Assembly: GCA_016715245.1 (NCBI GenBank)
Contig: JADKAS010000006.1
Coordinates: 177,009-241,008 of the forward strand
From: Saprospiraceae bacterium
GTDB taxonomy: Bacteria > Bacteroidota > Bacteroidia > Chitinophagales > Saprospiraceae
Direction of reading: 5' to 3'
Length of the DNA stretch: 64,000 bases
The notes beneath the pieces are model-generated. The model ran no database searches, had not been told where the DNA came from, and worked only from the letters and a program-made list of their open reading frames with translations. Positions within the stretch are counted from its first letter, which is position 1, and each line of letters begins with the position of its first letter. Both the position numbers and the translations under genes were made by a program. Below are positions 44,371-53,039 of the stretch, one piece after another.

Positions 44371-45208
44371 GCAAGTATGAAAATATAGGAGACAAATTTA
44401 TATCGTAAAGGCTTATGATTAGGTGATAGGAGGACAAAATTTTATCCCTGCCGTTTTGCCCAAACCCTGAAGGGAACCGTCAGGGATAAAATTTTTGCAG
44501 CAGAAGAAAAGTAAAATATGAAAATGCCCTAACGCCAGGTTAAGGTATTGTTTGTTTTTCTTCTTCGTAGGTATTTCTTTATCGGGCTCCCTTCAGGGCG
44601 GGGTAAAACCGATAAAGAAATACCGGTCATTTGTTAAGCCACAAGCCGTAGTTTGTGGTTCCTTCATTACCGAGTGAAATAGAATAGACAAGTTTTTATA
44701 CCCATCCCTGCCTGACTGCCGTCTTAGGCAGGCAGGCCCGATTTAGCCACCAGCCGTAGTTTGTGGTTCCTTCATTACCGAGTGAAATTGAATAGGCAAG
44801 TTTTTATACCCATCCCCGGCCCTTCCCTTAAAAAGGAAGGGTGACACCCGCGGTTTGGGTTTTGTGGTAAAATTTTAATGATAATTGTTTGTTCATTAGA
44901 AGTATTACGTCATATCCTTTGTCTGTTGTAAGAATTGAAACCAAACGCTTCGCCCCTCTTTCTTGAGAGAGGTGACTGACCGTTGCGAAGCTATTCTGAG
45001 CCCACCCAAAAGGGCTCAGAATAGGGAGAGAACCGCGAACTACGGCTCGCGGCTGAATTTATGGTGAGTATAAAACGGCACAAATATTCCGGCCCCTCTA
45101 CATCTCGCCGTAGGCGAGACTTTGCGTATATCGATAAAGTGTTACCATATCTAAAAAACAGAGTTTGACTACCTTCATTCCCTCTTGAAAATGAGTTCAA
45201 AATCAATC
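44371..45208. repeat. Composite hairpin-rich repeat region, copy A
   Basis: A non-coding block colinear with 56725-57417. It contains perfect inverted repeats at 44436-44450/44481-44495 (15 bp), 44571-44585/44609-44623 (15 bp) and 44991-45003/45012-45024 (13 bp). It also holds two copies of a CCAC.AGCCGTAGTTTGTGG unit (from 44638 and 44747), a GGAAGGGTGACAC segment near 44836, and a GAGTATAAAACGGCACAAA segment near 45066 followed by a hairpin at 45103-45119. No coding sequence is supported. The shared order with the second copy shows that this is one long, diverged repeat. Confidence 0.75.
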
Positions 45209-45254
45209 GATAAGCTTAGCGTCTCGCTAAGCTTGTATATTCCTTTGCCTCCTG
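45209..45254. repeat. Hairpin repeat R1, copy 2
   Basis: Second copy of the AAGCTTAGCG-TCT-CGCTAAGCTT hairpin with its conserved right-hand GTATATTCCTTTGCCTCC. It lies about 70 bases beyond the stop of the convergent minus-strand gene 45322-45729. Confidence 0.85.
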
Positions 45255-45321
45255 GCAAATAACAATATTTACCGGAGAAAAAAACTGGTTCTACAATGGC
45301 ATATTCTTTAAAAAGTCTCCA

Positions 45322-45729
45322 TTACTTCGCCCGCATCTTATTGCCTTTGGCTTCATGCGTCACTTCTGCCAGGCCGAGAGCTTCCATCAGAGGTGGAATA
45401 TACATGCCTACCCTGCCCCGGAATCCCTTTTTCAAACCATACCATCCTCCTACGGGATTATTTTCTGCACGGCCCCATGCTTCGACGGTGCCCTCCTTGG
45501 CGGGTTTTTGTTCGTCGGCGCTGCCGAGTTCCATCCAGTCGCCATGTTTTTTGAGCATGGCATGCAAATCATCGAGGATACGCGCATCGTAGTGAAGAAT
45601 GGTTTTGCCGACGGTGCAGACCAGAATATCCTTGCCATCTTTCTGGTCATTGTGCATGGTATATTCACTGGATAATGGCGGTGTTTTCAACGCCATGGGA
45701 TTATCTTTTGTACCTATTTTGTAAGACAT
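45322..45729 (-). CDS. Conserved hypothetical protein, 135 residues
   Basis: Begins at the ATG at 45727-45729 (MSYKIGTKDNPMALKTPPLS). It is a compact soluble protein without a signal peptide. Visible segments are EYTMHNDQKDGKDILVCTVG, a central ARILDDLHAMLKKHGDWMEL helix, and GGWYGLKKGFRGRVGMYIPP, with a high GC content relative to its surroundings. I do not recognise the family. It sits between an R1 hairpin and a G/C-run tract, in a region of repeats, and may be horizontally acquired. Codon regularity and balanced composition suggest a real gene. Confidence 0.6.
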   Translation of the reverse strand: MSYKIGTKDNPMALKTPPLSSEYTMHNDQKDGKDILVCTVGKTILHYDARILDDLHAMLKKHGDWMELGSADEQKPAKEGTVEAWGRAENNPVGGWYGLKKGFRGRVGMYIPPLMEALGLAEVTHEAKGNKMRAK

Positions 45730-45768
45730 AATTTTATTTTTTTAAAGTGTTGACATTTTCCTCTTTCG

Positions 45769-46077
45769 TCCCCTGCGGGGGGGGCGCAGGGGGGGGGTTT
45801 TGCGGGGGGGGGGGGGAAAACCCCCCGTTTCCCCCGCGGGGGGGGGAGAGGAGCCCCCCGAGAAGGTGGGGGGGGAGGGGCCCCCCCCCCCCCTTTTCCC
45901 CCCCCCCCCCTTGTGGGCTGACACCAACCTTCTTTTTTAAGGTCCCCCGCCCCCGGGCCCCGAGCCCAGACTTAATCTGCCTTCCCCCCGGTGCGTTGCC
46001 GCCGGGGGGGGGGGGGGGGGGGGGGAACCCCCGCCCCCGGGGCCGCCCCCCCCCCCCCCCCCCAGGGGGGCGGGGGC
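45769..46077. other. Extreme G/C homopolymer tract 1 (probable consensus artefact)
   Basis: About 310 bases made mostly of runs of G or C, several longer than ten, in an otherwise AT-rich genome. Only 45911-45985 has ordinary complexity (e.g. GACACCAACC). Predicted proteins in any frame are poly-Gly/Pro and are not credible. The pattern resembles failed base calling through a strong hairpin, as in the equivalent tract at 57418-57737. Confidence 0.7.
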
Positions 46078-46138
46078 TTTGCGGATACCGGTGATATATG
46101 TATGATACATATTGTTTGTGTCTATTTCGGAAGTTTTG

Positions 46139-46595
46139 TTAAATGGTTTCAGCTTCGGTTTTGAGATCTCTGGCAAATTGTTCGAATACTTCGTCAAAAG
46201 GAGGAATCATTTTGGCAAACAAAGGAAATATTGGACCTCCGATTTTTTCTGTCATGGTAAAAATTGTCGTGTTATTCCCGGAAGGTGTCAATGTATATTC
46301 CCTGTTGCCCATGGCATCACCCCAGACCATTCTGCTCCCGGGAACCAATTCTTTTACTTTCAGCGTAAAAACTCTTTTGGCATCGAGTTTTGATTTGAGT
46401 TTGATTTTTTTCATGCAGCGATATATTTCCTTCAAGGGATATAATGGTGGAATTCCACCTTGAGAAGTCGGCCGCATTGGTAAGTAACGACCAGATAATA
46501 CTTTTGTCTGCATTGATTTCAATGCTTACGCCGGTTTCACGGCTGAAAAACTTTTTTTCTGTTATGGCTTTTCCGTTTGAAGAAAGTGTTAACAT
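46139..46595 (-). CDS. SRPBCC (polyketide-cyclase-like) small ligand-binding protein, frame broken once
   Basis: From the ATG at 46593-46595 the protein reads MLTLSSNGKAITEKKFFSRE, then VSIEINADKSIIWSLLTNAA and DFSRWNSTIISLEGNIS, the first strand and helix of the SRPBCC/START-like fold. At the T run 46405-46411 (A run on the coding strand) one base must be removed to pass into LHEKIKLKSKLDAKRVFTLK, then LVPGSRMVWGDAMGNREYTL. The C-terminal helix FDEVFEQFARDLKTEAETI is typical. About 151 aa. Such proteins bind small hydrophobic ligands. It lies 60 bases downstream of the sigma-factor gene on the same strand, so it may belong to its operon. Confidence 0.75.
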
Positions 46596-46653
46596 ATGGG
46601 TTTCATTTTGATTAATGTTGTTTAGACGCCTGAAAGTAAAAAAACGATAGGAT

Positions 46654-47454
46654 TTATTGTTCTTTATCAGAATAATTTTCCATTATCTTTCTATTGTGCT
46701 CTAAATGATGCATTTGCAATGTCGCTCCACCGGACTGAAAAGGGTCCAATTCTTTCATAATAGAAAAGCGCAGTTCCAGCAATTTTTGCCGGTCAACTTC
46801 ATTGGCTCTTCTGGCAAATTCGATTTTATTTTTTTCAACCTCAAAATCCTGTTTTGGGTTAAAAATGCCATTCAATTCCGAACATTGGTGGCACGTCCCT
46901 TCTTTATTGATGAGGGCGCATCTTCCTTCGTATATGCTGACCATTTTAGACCGGCCTGTGTGGAGGTAATATTTGATCATAGCTTCTGAAGTTTCTAAGA
47001 TATCTGTTATTTCTGCCACTTTAAATCCGTAAACTTCCTTCAGCAGCAAACATAGTTGTTGTTCCAGCGGCAGTGATTTTGAAATACAGGTCAGGCAAAA
47101 ACTGATGTGTTCCTTGATTTCAAAATTGGCCTGTGGTGAAGATGACATTATCCGGGCTATTTCAGGAAAGTAATCCGGATTTGCCAGTGCTTTTTCCCTG
47201 CAGATGTCGGTGACGGTTTCCGGCCAGCGTTTTTTTGCCCTTTGATTATCTTTGGCAACATTGGTAGCAATGGCAAATATCCATGTTTTTAAGGAGCTTT
47301 CTCCCCGGAAGGATGCCCGTTTTGAAGTGGCTTTTATAAAAACATCCTGCATGATATCTTCTGTATCTTCTATGCTGGAAGTAATCCGAAAGATATAGGA
47401 CTTAAGTTGATGTCCTGACAATTGAAATTCTTCTGCAATTTTTTCAGGTGTCAT
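46654..47454 (-). CDS. ECF-type RNA polymerase sigma factor with C-terminal cysteine extension
   Basis: A 266-residue sigma factor. Region 2 is at about 15-85 (YIFRITSSIEDTEDIMQDVF, FRGESSLKTWIFAIATNVAK), and region 4 at about 120-175 (SLPLEQQLCLLLKEVYGFKV, then AEITDILETSEAMIKYYLHT). Beyond region 4 is a roughly 90-residue tail with CALINKEGTCHQCSELNG, three cysteines that could bind zinc or sense redox state. Such tails occur in some ECF groups and may replace a separate anti-sigma factor. A truncated paralogue lies at 56192-56545. It is followed by an SRPBCC gene. Confidence 0.85.
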   Translation of the reverse strand: MTPEKIAEEFQLSGHQLKSYIFRITSSIEDTEDIMQDVFIKATSKRASFRGESSLKTWIFAIATNVAKDNQRAKKRWPETVTDICREKALANPDYFPEIARIMSSSPQANFEIKEHISFCLTCISKSLPLEQQLCLLLKEVYGFKVAEITDILETSEAMIKYYLHTGRSKMVSIYEGRCALINKEGTCHQCSELNGIFNPKQDFEVEKNKIEFARRANEVDRQKLLELRFSIMKELDPFQSGGATLQMHHLEHNRKIMENYSDKEQ

Positions 47455-47600
47455 TTTCCATTTTGTTTTATGTCGTTGAAAATATCATGTTATGAAAATA
47501 CATAAACGTCTCATGAATGACAAAAATACATATTTGTTGTAAAGATTAATCCATTTTCTCTGACAAAATATATTTGACCAGGCAATATGTTAATGTGACA

Positions 47601-47831
47601 TCATCTTAGCTTGAGGAACTCAAAAAAGTCATCTTTTTTATTGCGGGAAATATTGATCTGCGCGCCATCTGACATGATAACATATCCACCATCCGTTTTA
47701 TAAAATTTAGCCATATGATCCGTATTGATCAGATGAGAATGATGAACCTTGTAAAAAGATGGATGAAAAAAACTTTCTTCTATTTCTTTCAAAGTATAAG
47801 AGATGAGTAATTGAATTTTATTTAATGCCAT
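47601..47831 (-). pseudogene. LytTR DNA-binding domain fragment
   Basis: A 76-residue reading frame matching the end of a LytTR domain: SYTLKEIEESFFHPSFYKVH, then HSHLINTDHMAKFYKTDGGY and INISRNKKDDFFEFLKL. The receiver domain and the first half of LytTR are absent, and nothing upstream restores them. It is probably the remnant of a response regulator. The intact regulator at 49959-50712 has the same motif (RTHHSCLVNPSKIKMYDRKN). Confidence 0.65.
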
Positions 47832-48133
47832 TCATTAATAAAAATGCAGACACCTTATCACCATTCTATTCAAAACGTTAGTTCTCACTTATCAAATAAA
47901 CTCCTACACTTACCAAAAGTTGTGCTTTATTTTTACGTATACTACTTATTTGGAAACTCTATTAATTATCTTTGTAAAATTTAATTATCTATTTTGTTAA
48001 AGACAAAAAATAGTGGTTAGGTAAGTCAAGATAGTAAAAAATAAAATAGTTTTGATTATTCTTAATCCGCTAAAATCAAATACGTCCTAAATCGAGGGCA
48101 TCATTGATAGGTATTAAACGAAAAAAATTTGTT
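47832..48133. other. Divergent intergenic region with a promoter box for the histidine kinase
   Basis: About 300 AT-rich bases. TATCTTTG at 47967-47974 matches the -7 consensus, but the nearest TTG is only 14 bases upstream. It is the best visible promoter candidate for the kinase gene at 48134. No other feature was seen. Confidence 0.45.
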
Positions 48134-49962
48134 ATGATAAGATTGATTATATTTCTGATGTTCATTTCCGGTATTTCAGCAAATGCTCAAAGTAAATGCA
48201 CTTGCCCGGATCTCAACAAATTAAGAAAGGAAAATATTTCGGATACTGAAATATCAACAAAGTTAATAACACTATCCGACAAGGTGTGCAAAGCCAAAGG
48301 GTATGAAATGATGGCAAGGAAACTAACCGATGAGCTGAAACTTGATTCGGCAGAAATTATCAATAAAAAGGCAGAAAAATTATTTATATCTTCATCCTGC
48401 AGTGATACGATTTTATTGAACGTGTTTAAAACACAAGCGCAAATCCATTATAGTCGGGCAGATTTTGCAAAGCTCAGGTATATAGTTTAAAACTGATAAA
48501 TTGTGCCGAGAAGGCAGGCAATTTTGAGGTTGGCCTTAGGATGTACCATGACCGCCCAACTTTTTAATCAGACCAATCAAGCCGAGAAAGGCATTATTTA
48601 TACCCGGAAAGCGGCAAAACTTTTACCAAAACTTCCCAATGATAAACGATTCAGCATAATTTCATTTCTAGCCAGCAGGTACCTTTGGCATTATCAGGAT
48701 ACAGGCATCAAAACAAGTCTGGATTCTGTAGAGATGTACAGCATTCAATATTTGAAGTGGGCCAAAAGCATACAAGACAATAGGAGGATATGTAAAGCCT
48801 TCAATTTGGTCCAGGCTGTTGCATATGAGAGAAAAGATTTTAACACCGCAATTGCTTTGTTAGATTCTTCTTACGTGTATATTGACAAATCCAACAGCGA
48901 AGCGAGTCAAATATATTTTTATGACAAAGCAGATATTTATTTAGAACTAAATGATCCGGGAAAAGCACAAATATGTGCTGATTCGGCGCTTCATTTTGCC
49001 TTAAAAAATAAAAATCCTGCTTATATAGCAGAAGCATACGACTTGCAAGAAAGAGTAGGAAATGCAAAAGGAGATTATAAACAAGCCTACGATATGCGTT
49101 TATTAAAAAATGCCATCAACGACAGTATACGAACCGTTGAAAAAACCCAGGCTGTTACAGAATTAGAGAAAAAATATCATCAGGCTAAAAATGAAATCAC
49201 TATAAAAGATCTCGAGAAAAAAAATCAATTTTATCTTCTTTTGGCACTTTCAGGGCTCTTTGCATTGCTGACTTTAGGCCTCTATCTGAGACACCAAAAA
49301 CTAAAACATCAGCAGAATATTCTCGAAACAGAACAAAGACTCAACAGGGCCAGAATGAATCCACATTTCTTTTTTAATGCCCTGGCCAGCCTTCAAAAAT
49401 TTGCTTTAAGAGACAACGACGGCCAGGCTTTGGCCAGCAATCTTTCCAAATTTAGCAATATAATGCGAGAAACATTGGAAAGCACATACAAAGAATATAT
49501 TACCATTGAACAGGAGATGGATTTTCTCAATGAGTATCTTGAAGTTCAAAAAATCCGGTTTCCCAAAACGTTCAGCTATACCATTTATGCTCATCCCGAC
49601 ATGGAAGTTGATGACATCCTGATACCTTCTATGATATTGCAGCCCTTTATTGAGAATAGTATTGAACATGGATTTTCGGGAATAGAATATCGGGTCATGT
49701 TGATATAAAATTCGGAATTCATCAAAATGAATTGATGATTGAAGTGGAAGATAATGGAAAAGGTTTGAGCACAGCAATAAAAGAGCAAACTGATCATATC
49801 AGTAGAGCCGGGCAAATCATTAAAGACAGAATCTATTTATTGAACATCAAATTGAAAACCAAAGCCGGGTTTAGTTTTGATAATAATAAAAATGGTTTGG
49901 GCACTATTGTTAAAATTCATTTACCTTTATTATTTAAAAGTACTCAAGATGTAAAACAATGA
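48134..49962 (+). CDS. LytS-type sensor histidine kinase with tetratricopeptide-like sensor, frame broken three times
   Basis: From the ATG at 48134 (MIRLIIFLMFISGISANAQ, a signal peptide) the restored product is 609 aa. A periplasmic tetratricopeptide-like region spans about 25-360, followed by a coiled coil and transmembrane segment (FYLLLALSGLFALLTLGLYL), then a LytS-type kinase domain: RMNPHFFFNALASLQKF (phospho-acceptor His), then IENSIEHGF and a glycine box with EVEDNGKGLS. Three single-base indels break it: a missing A at 48469-48471, an extra C at 48546-48547, and a missing G at 49692-49694. Each restored join gives natural sequence (e.g. GIEYRGHVDIKFG). The stop overlaps the response-regulator start by four bases. 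Confidence 0.85.
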
Positions 49963-50712
49963 AAATCCTCCTCATAGACAATGAAAATGAAATCAGACAA
50001 GTTCTGAAAGAAATGATCCTTTTGTGGTCAGATGAAAATCATACCATCTATGAGGCCAATGGCGTTGAAACCGGCTTAATTGCCATTCAACAACACCAAC
50101 CCGATGTTTTACTTTTAGATGTCGAAATGGATGACGGAACTGGTTTTGACCTTCTTAAACGGATTTCTGAGCCTATGTTTCAATTGATATTCACCACGGG
50201 TCACAACAAATATGCTGTGCAGGCATTTTAAATTCAGTGCCATTGACTATTTGCTCAAACCGATAGACCCTATTGAATTGGCATCTTGTCTGGAAAAGGC
50301 ATCAAAACGCGTAAAACAACATACCCTTCAAAAACAGCTCAAAGTGATGATGGAGCAACTGATGGACAAAAAACCAAAAGAAGCTCAAATCGTGCTGAAA
50401 GATACTGATAAGACTTATTTTATAAAGGTCTGCGATATTTTGTATTGTATTGCTGAAGGAGCATACACAAAATTTATTGTATCAGATGGGGACCCCATTT
50501 TTATGTCCAGGAATCTTCGTGTCTATGAAGAAATGCTGGCACCTGAAGGGTTTATCAGGACACATCATTCATGTCTTGTGAATCCATCGAAAATTAAAAT
50601 GTATGACCGTAAAAACGATAGTGGGACATTAATTCTTGAAGGGGGCTTCACATTACCTGTTTCTCAGCGTAAAAAAGAATTTGTTTTGCAGTTTTTAGGA
50701 AAAAAAGGTTAA
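49959..50712 (+). CDS. LytTR-family response regulator, frame broken once
   Basis: Cognate regulator of the upstream kinase (starts overlap, ATGA). The receiver domain (1-120) begins MKILLIDNENEIRQVLKEMI; the phospho-accepting Asp is in PDVLLLDVEMDDGTGFDLL, and the conserved Lys in YLLKPIDPIELASCLEKA. At the T run 50226-50229 one T must be removed, joining YAVQAF to KFSAIDYLLKPID. The LytTR DNA-binding domain (about 150-250) shows RTHHSCLVNPSKIKMYDRKN and PVSQRKKEFVLQFL. The restored length is 250 aa. The FN3/GEVED secreted protein downstream is a possible target. Confidence 0.88.
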
Positions 50713-50831
50713 AAATCCATCACTTACCAAATCAAACCATGCATCTGTAAAATGTAAAAAATGGCTTTACTCTTTTAGACTAATTTTGTTTTTGATTCTT
50801 AAAATTTATAACCTTTTAAACATTATCAAAA

Positions 50832-52486
50832 ATGAAAATTTTTTCTAAAATCATTGCGATGTTTTACCTCGCAATATTAAGCCAAAACATTTATGGTCAA
50901 TGTGACACTCCCTTAAACCTGACAGTGTCTTACAACAACATCACCAATGAATCCACCTTCTCCTGGGACCCTGTAGGAACCGCTACAGAATATAGGTTCC
51001 AATTGAAGTTCCAATGGGACACATGGACTACAACATCGGCACCGCTTCAGGAGATTGGTACAGAAACAAGCTATAGTTTCACAGGCCTGGCAACCAGTTT
51101 TCCTTTTGAGTGGAGAGTAAGCGCCATTTGTAATACCCTTGAAAGCTCTCTTAGTCCAACACAAAATTATACTGTTCCATGCCCCCTACCTAATGGTTTA
51201 TCCTCAACCAATATTACTTCTACCTCAGCCCTGTTACATTGGAATTCATTTCCAGGGTACAGTCCTAATACAGCTGCTTTTGTTATTGCTTACAGAATTC
51301 TGAATTCAGGTGCTGCCTGGACACCCATTGGCAATAGTACCACCTTCTCTATAAGTGTTGCCGGCCTGCAGGCCAATACCACCTATGAATGGTGTGTTAA
51401 TACTACCTGCAGTTTCTTTAATAGTGCGCCCGTAATTAGTCAATTTACCACTGCCCCTCCTCCTTGTAATTTACTCGCAGGAAATCTTGAAGCCAAGCCA
51501 CCACGCACAACTATAACAAGCTGGTATGGGATGCTGTCAGTGGTGCGACAAATTACACCGTACAATATAAAAGAAACAGCGATGTCAATTGGATAACTTC
51601 AAATACGAACATTAATTTTCTGGAATTGTCAGGACTAAATCAGGAAACATTATATGATTTTCGTGTTAGGGTAAATTGCACTTCAGGAAATGGAAATTAT
51701 TCGACTATTGCTCAATTCCACACGTATTCGGCATTTTGCAGATCTTATGGTGTGAATACTTGGGAGTGGATTGATTTGTTTAGTTTGGGTACGATAAACA
51801 GAGTTTCCGGCAAAGATGTACAAGGATATTTTAATTCTTCACAAAGTACGGATCTTGTTATAGGTTCTACAGGAAATGTTGGTCAATTAAGTGCTGGCTT
51901 TAACCCCGGAGAATCTTACACCGACAGATTTGTCATTTATATTGACTTCAATAGAAACGGTGATTTTAATGACCCCGGAGAACGCGTCTTAGCGCCTTTG
52001 ACGACAAATAATGGGAACAATTACAACTTCTCCATATCCATTCCTAATAATGTCACTCCCGGCCCAACTAAACTTAAAGTGGTCATGCGCAGAGGAGGCG
52101 CCACAAATACACCATGTGCTCAGGGTACAAGAGGTGAGGTAGAAGATTACGTTGTCAACTTAGTGGGTTCGTCTAATCGCAATATTGATAATTATATACA
52201 TCAGGACGAGTTGAATCCTCTTACCCAAAGCAGAAGTGTGAGTGATGATGATATAAAAATAACACCTAACCCTAGCGATGGAATTTTTACACTGAATGTC
52301 TATGAAAATTTTCAACCCAGTTCGTATAAAATATTCAACAGCATACATAGCCTTGTCCAACAAAAATCCCTATCAAATGATAGTTCACAACAAATCGATT
52401 TGAGCGAAAGTAGACCGGGTTTGTATTTTATGATTTTAACGAATCAAATAGGCGAAAGCCGTTTAGTCCGGTTAATTAAAATGTAA
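50832..52486 (+). CDS. Secreted protein with fibronectin type III and GEVED domains and T9SS tail, frame broken once
   Basis: An extracellular protein of about 551 aa once restored. After a signal peptide (MKIFSKIIAMFYLAILSQNI) come about three FN3-type domains (NLTVSYNNITNESTFSWDPV; STSALLHWNSFPGY; WDAVSGATNYTVQYKRNS), then a GEVED domain (YTDRFVIYIDFNRNGDFNDP ... TRGEVEDYVVNL). The T9SS sorting tail KITPNPSDGIFTLNVY ... SRPGLYFMILT ends it. The frame is lost between about 51490 and 51530, where one missing base separates NLEAKPP from WDAVSGATNYT. It is probably a surface or released adhesin-like protein. It follows the two-component pair. Confidence 0.78.
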
Positions 52487-52505
52487 AAACCAAATAACTA
52501 TATGT

Positions 52506-52545
52506 AAATCTCTGATGATTTTTAGGGTCATCAGAGATTTTTTTT
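52506..52545 (+). terminator. Strong Rho-independent terminator
   Basis: AATCTCTGATGA (52507-52518) pairs perfectly with TCATCAGAGATT (52528-52539) and is followed by a run of T. It lies 20 bases after the stop of the GEVED protein. Confidence 0.9.
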
Positions 52546-53039
52546 CTTTGGTTGAGAATGGGAATTTACTATTAAACCATCAAAAACTTCTGTTTTATAA
52601 AAAACTTAGCTATTCCATGATATATTGACGGTTTGCAATTGAAATGGCTTGTGCTGATGTATATAACCAATACCAATACGGTCTGACCCAAAGACATTTG
52701 AAAACAAAGCGGCAGCTACGACACCTGTATTATAGCCACCTGCTGTAGTTTGCATCACTTGATGACCAAAGGCCGTATTGTTGCCAGAACAGACATTTAT
52801 ATTGGCCAAAGATGTATATCCAGCAAAGACATACAACCAGGAAAAGTGATTTTTTGGAGTTCATCATTTTACCATTTAGAAAACAAAGTTCTGTCAGAAA
52901 TCTCTGTCTTACATGCTAAATTGAGCAGATGCCTGATATAGTTATTATTTGGAAGATTTGAAGGGGTTGTGTTGCACGATTCCTGGAAAAAAAGGAAAAT
53001 TCACCTCACTAAACTTTTTACATCCTTCATTTCACCCAT
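52546..53039. other. Intergenic region holding a degenerate coding remnant
   Basis: About 490 bases between convergent genes. Only the remnant at 52606-52836 stands out. Confidence 0.4.
52606..52836 (-). pseudogene. Remnant of a head-repeat (tail-fibre / trimeric-adhesin-like) protein
   Basis: The minus-strand reading contains NTAFGHQVMQTTAGGYNTGV, then VVAAALFSNVFGSDRIGIGY, close to the repeat pattern NTAxGxxAL...T.GG.NTA.G..AL.SN..GSxNTAIGY of left-handed-helix head domains in tail-fibre-like and YadA-like proteins. Only about 1.5 repeats remain, without signal peptide or anchor. It is probably a decayed gene fragment; a chance resemblance cannot be excluded. Confidence 0.4.

Noticed and set aside
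44991..45206. A 71-codon frame in the composite repeat
   Set aside because: It crosses a perfect 13-bp inverted repeat and a covarying hairpin; the region is better explained as structured non-coding repeat.
45742..46197. Open frames on both strands in the first G/C tract
   Set aside because: They encode almost only Gly, Pro and Arg and arise from homopolymer runs that are probably artefacts.
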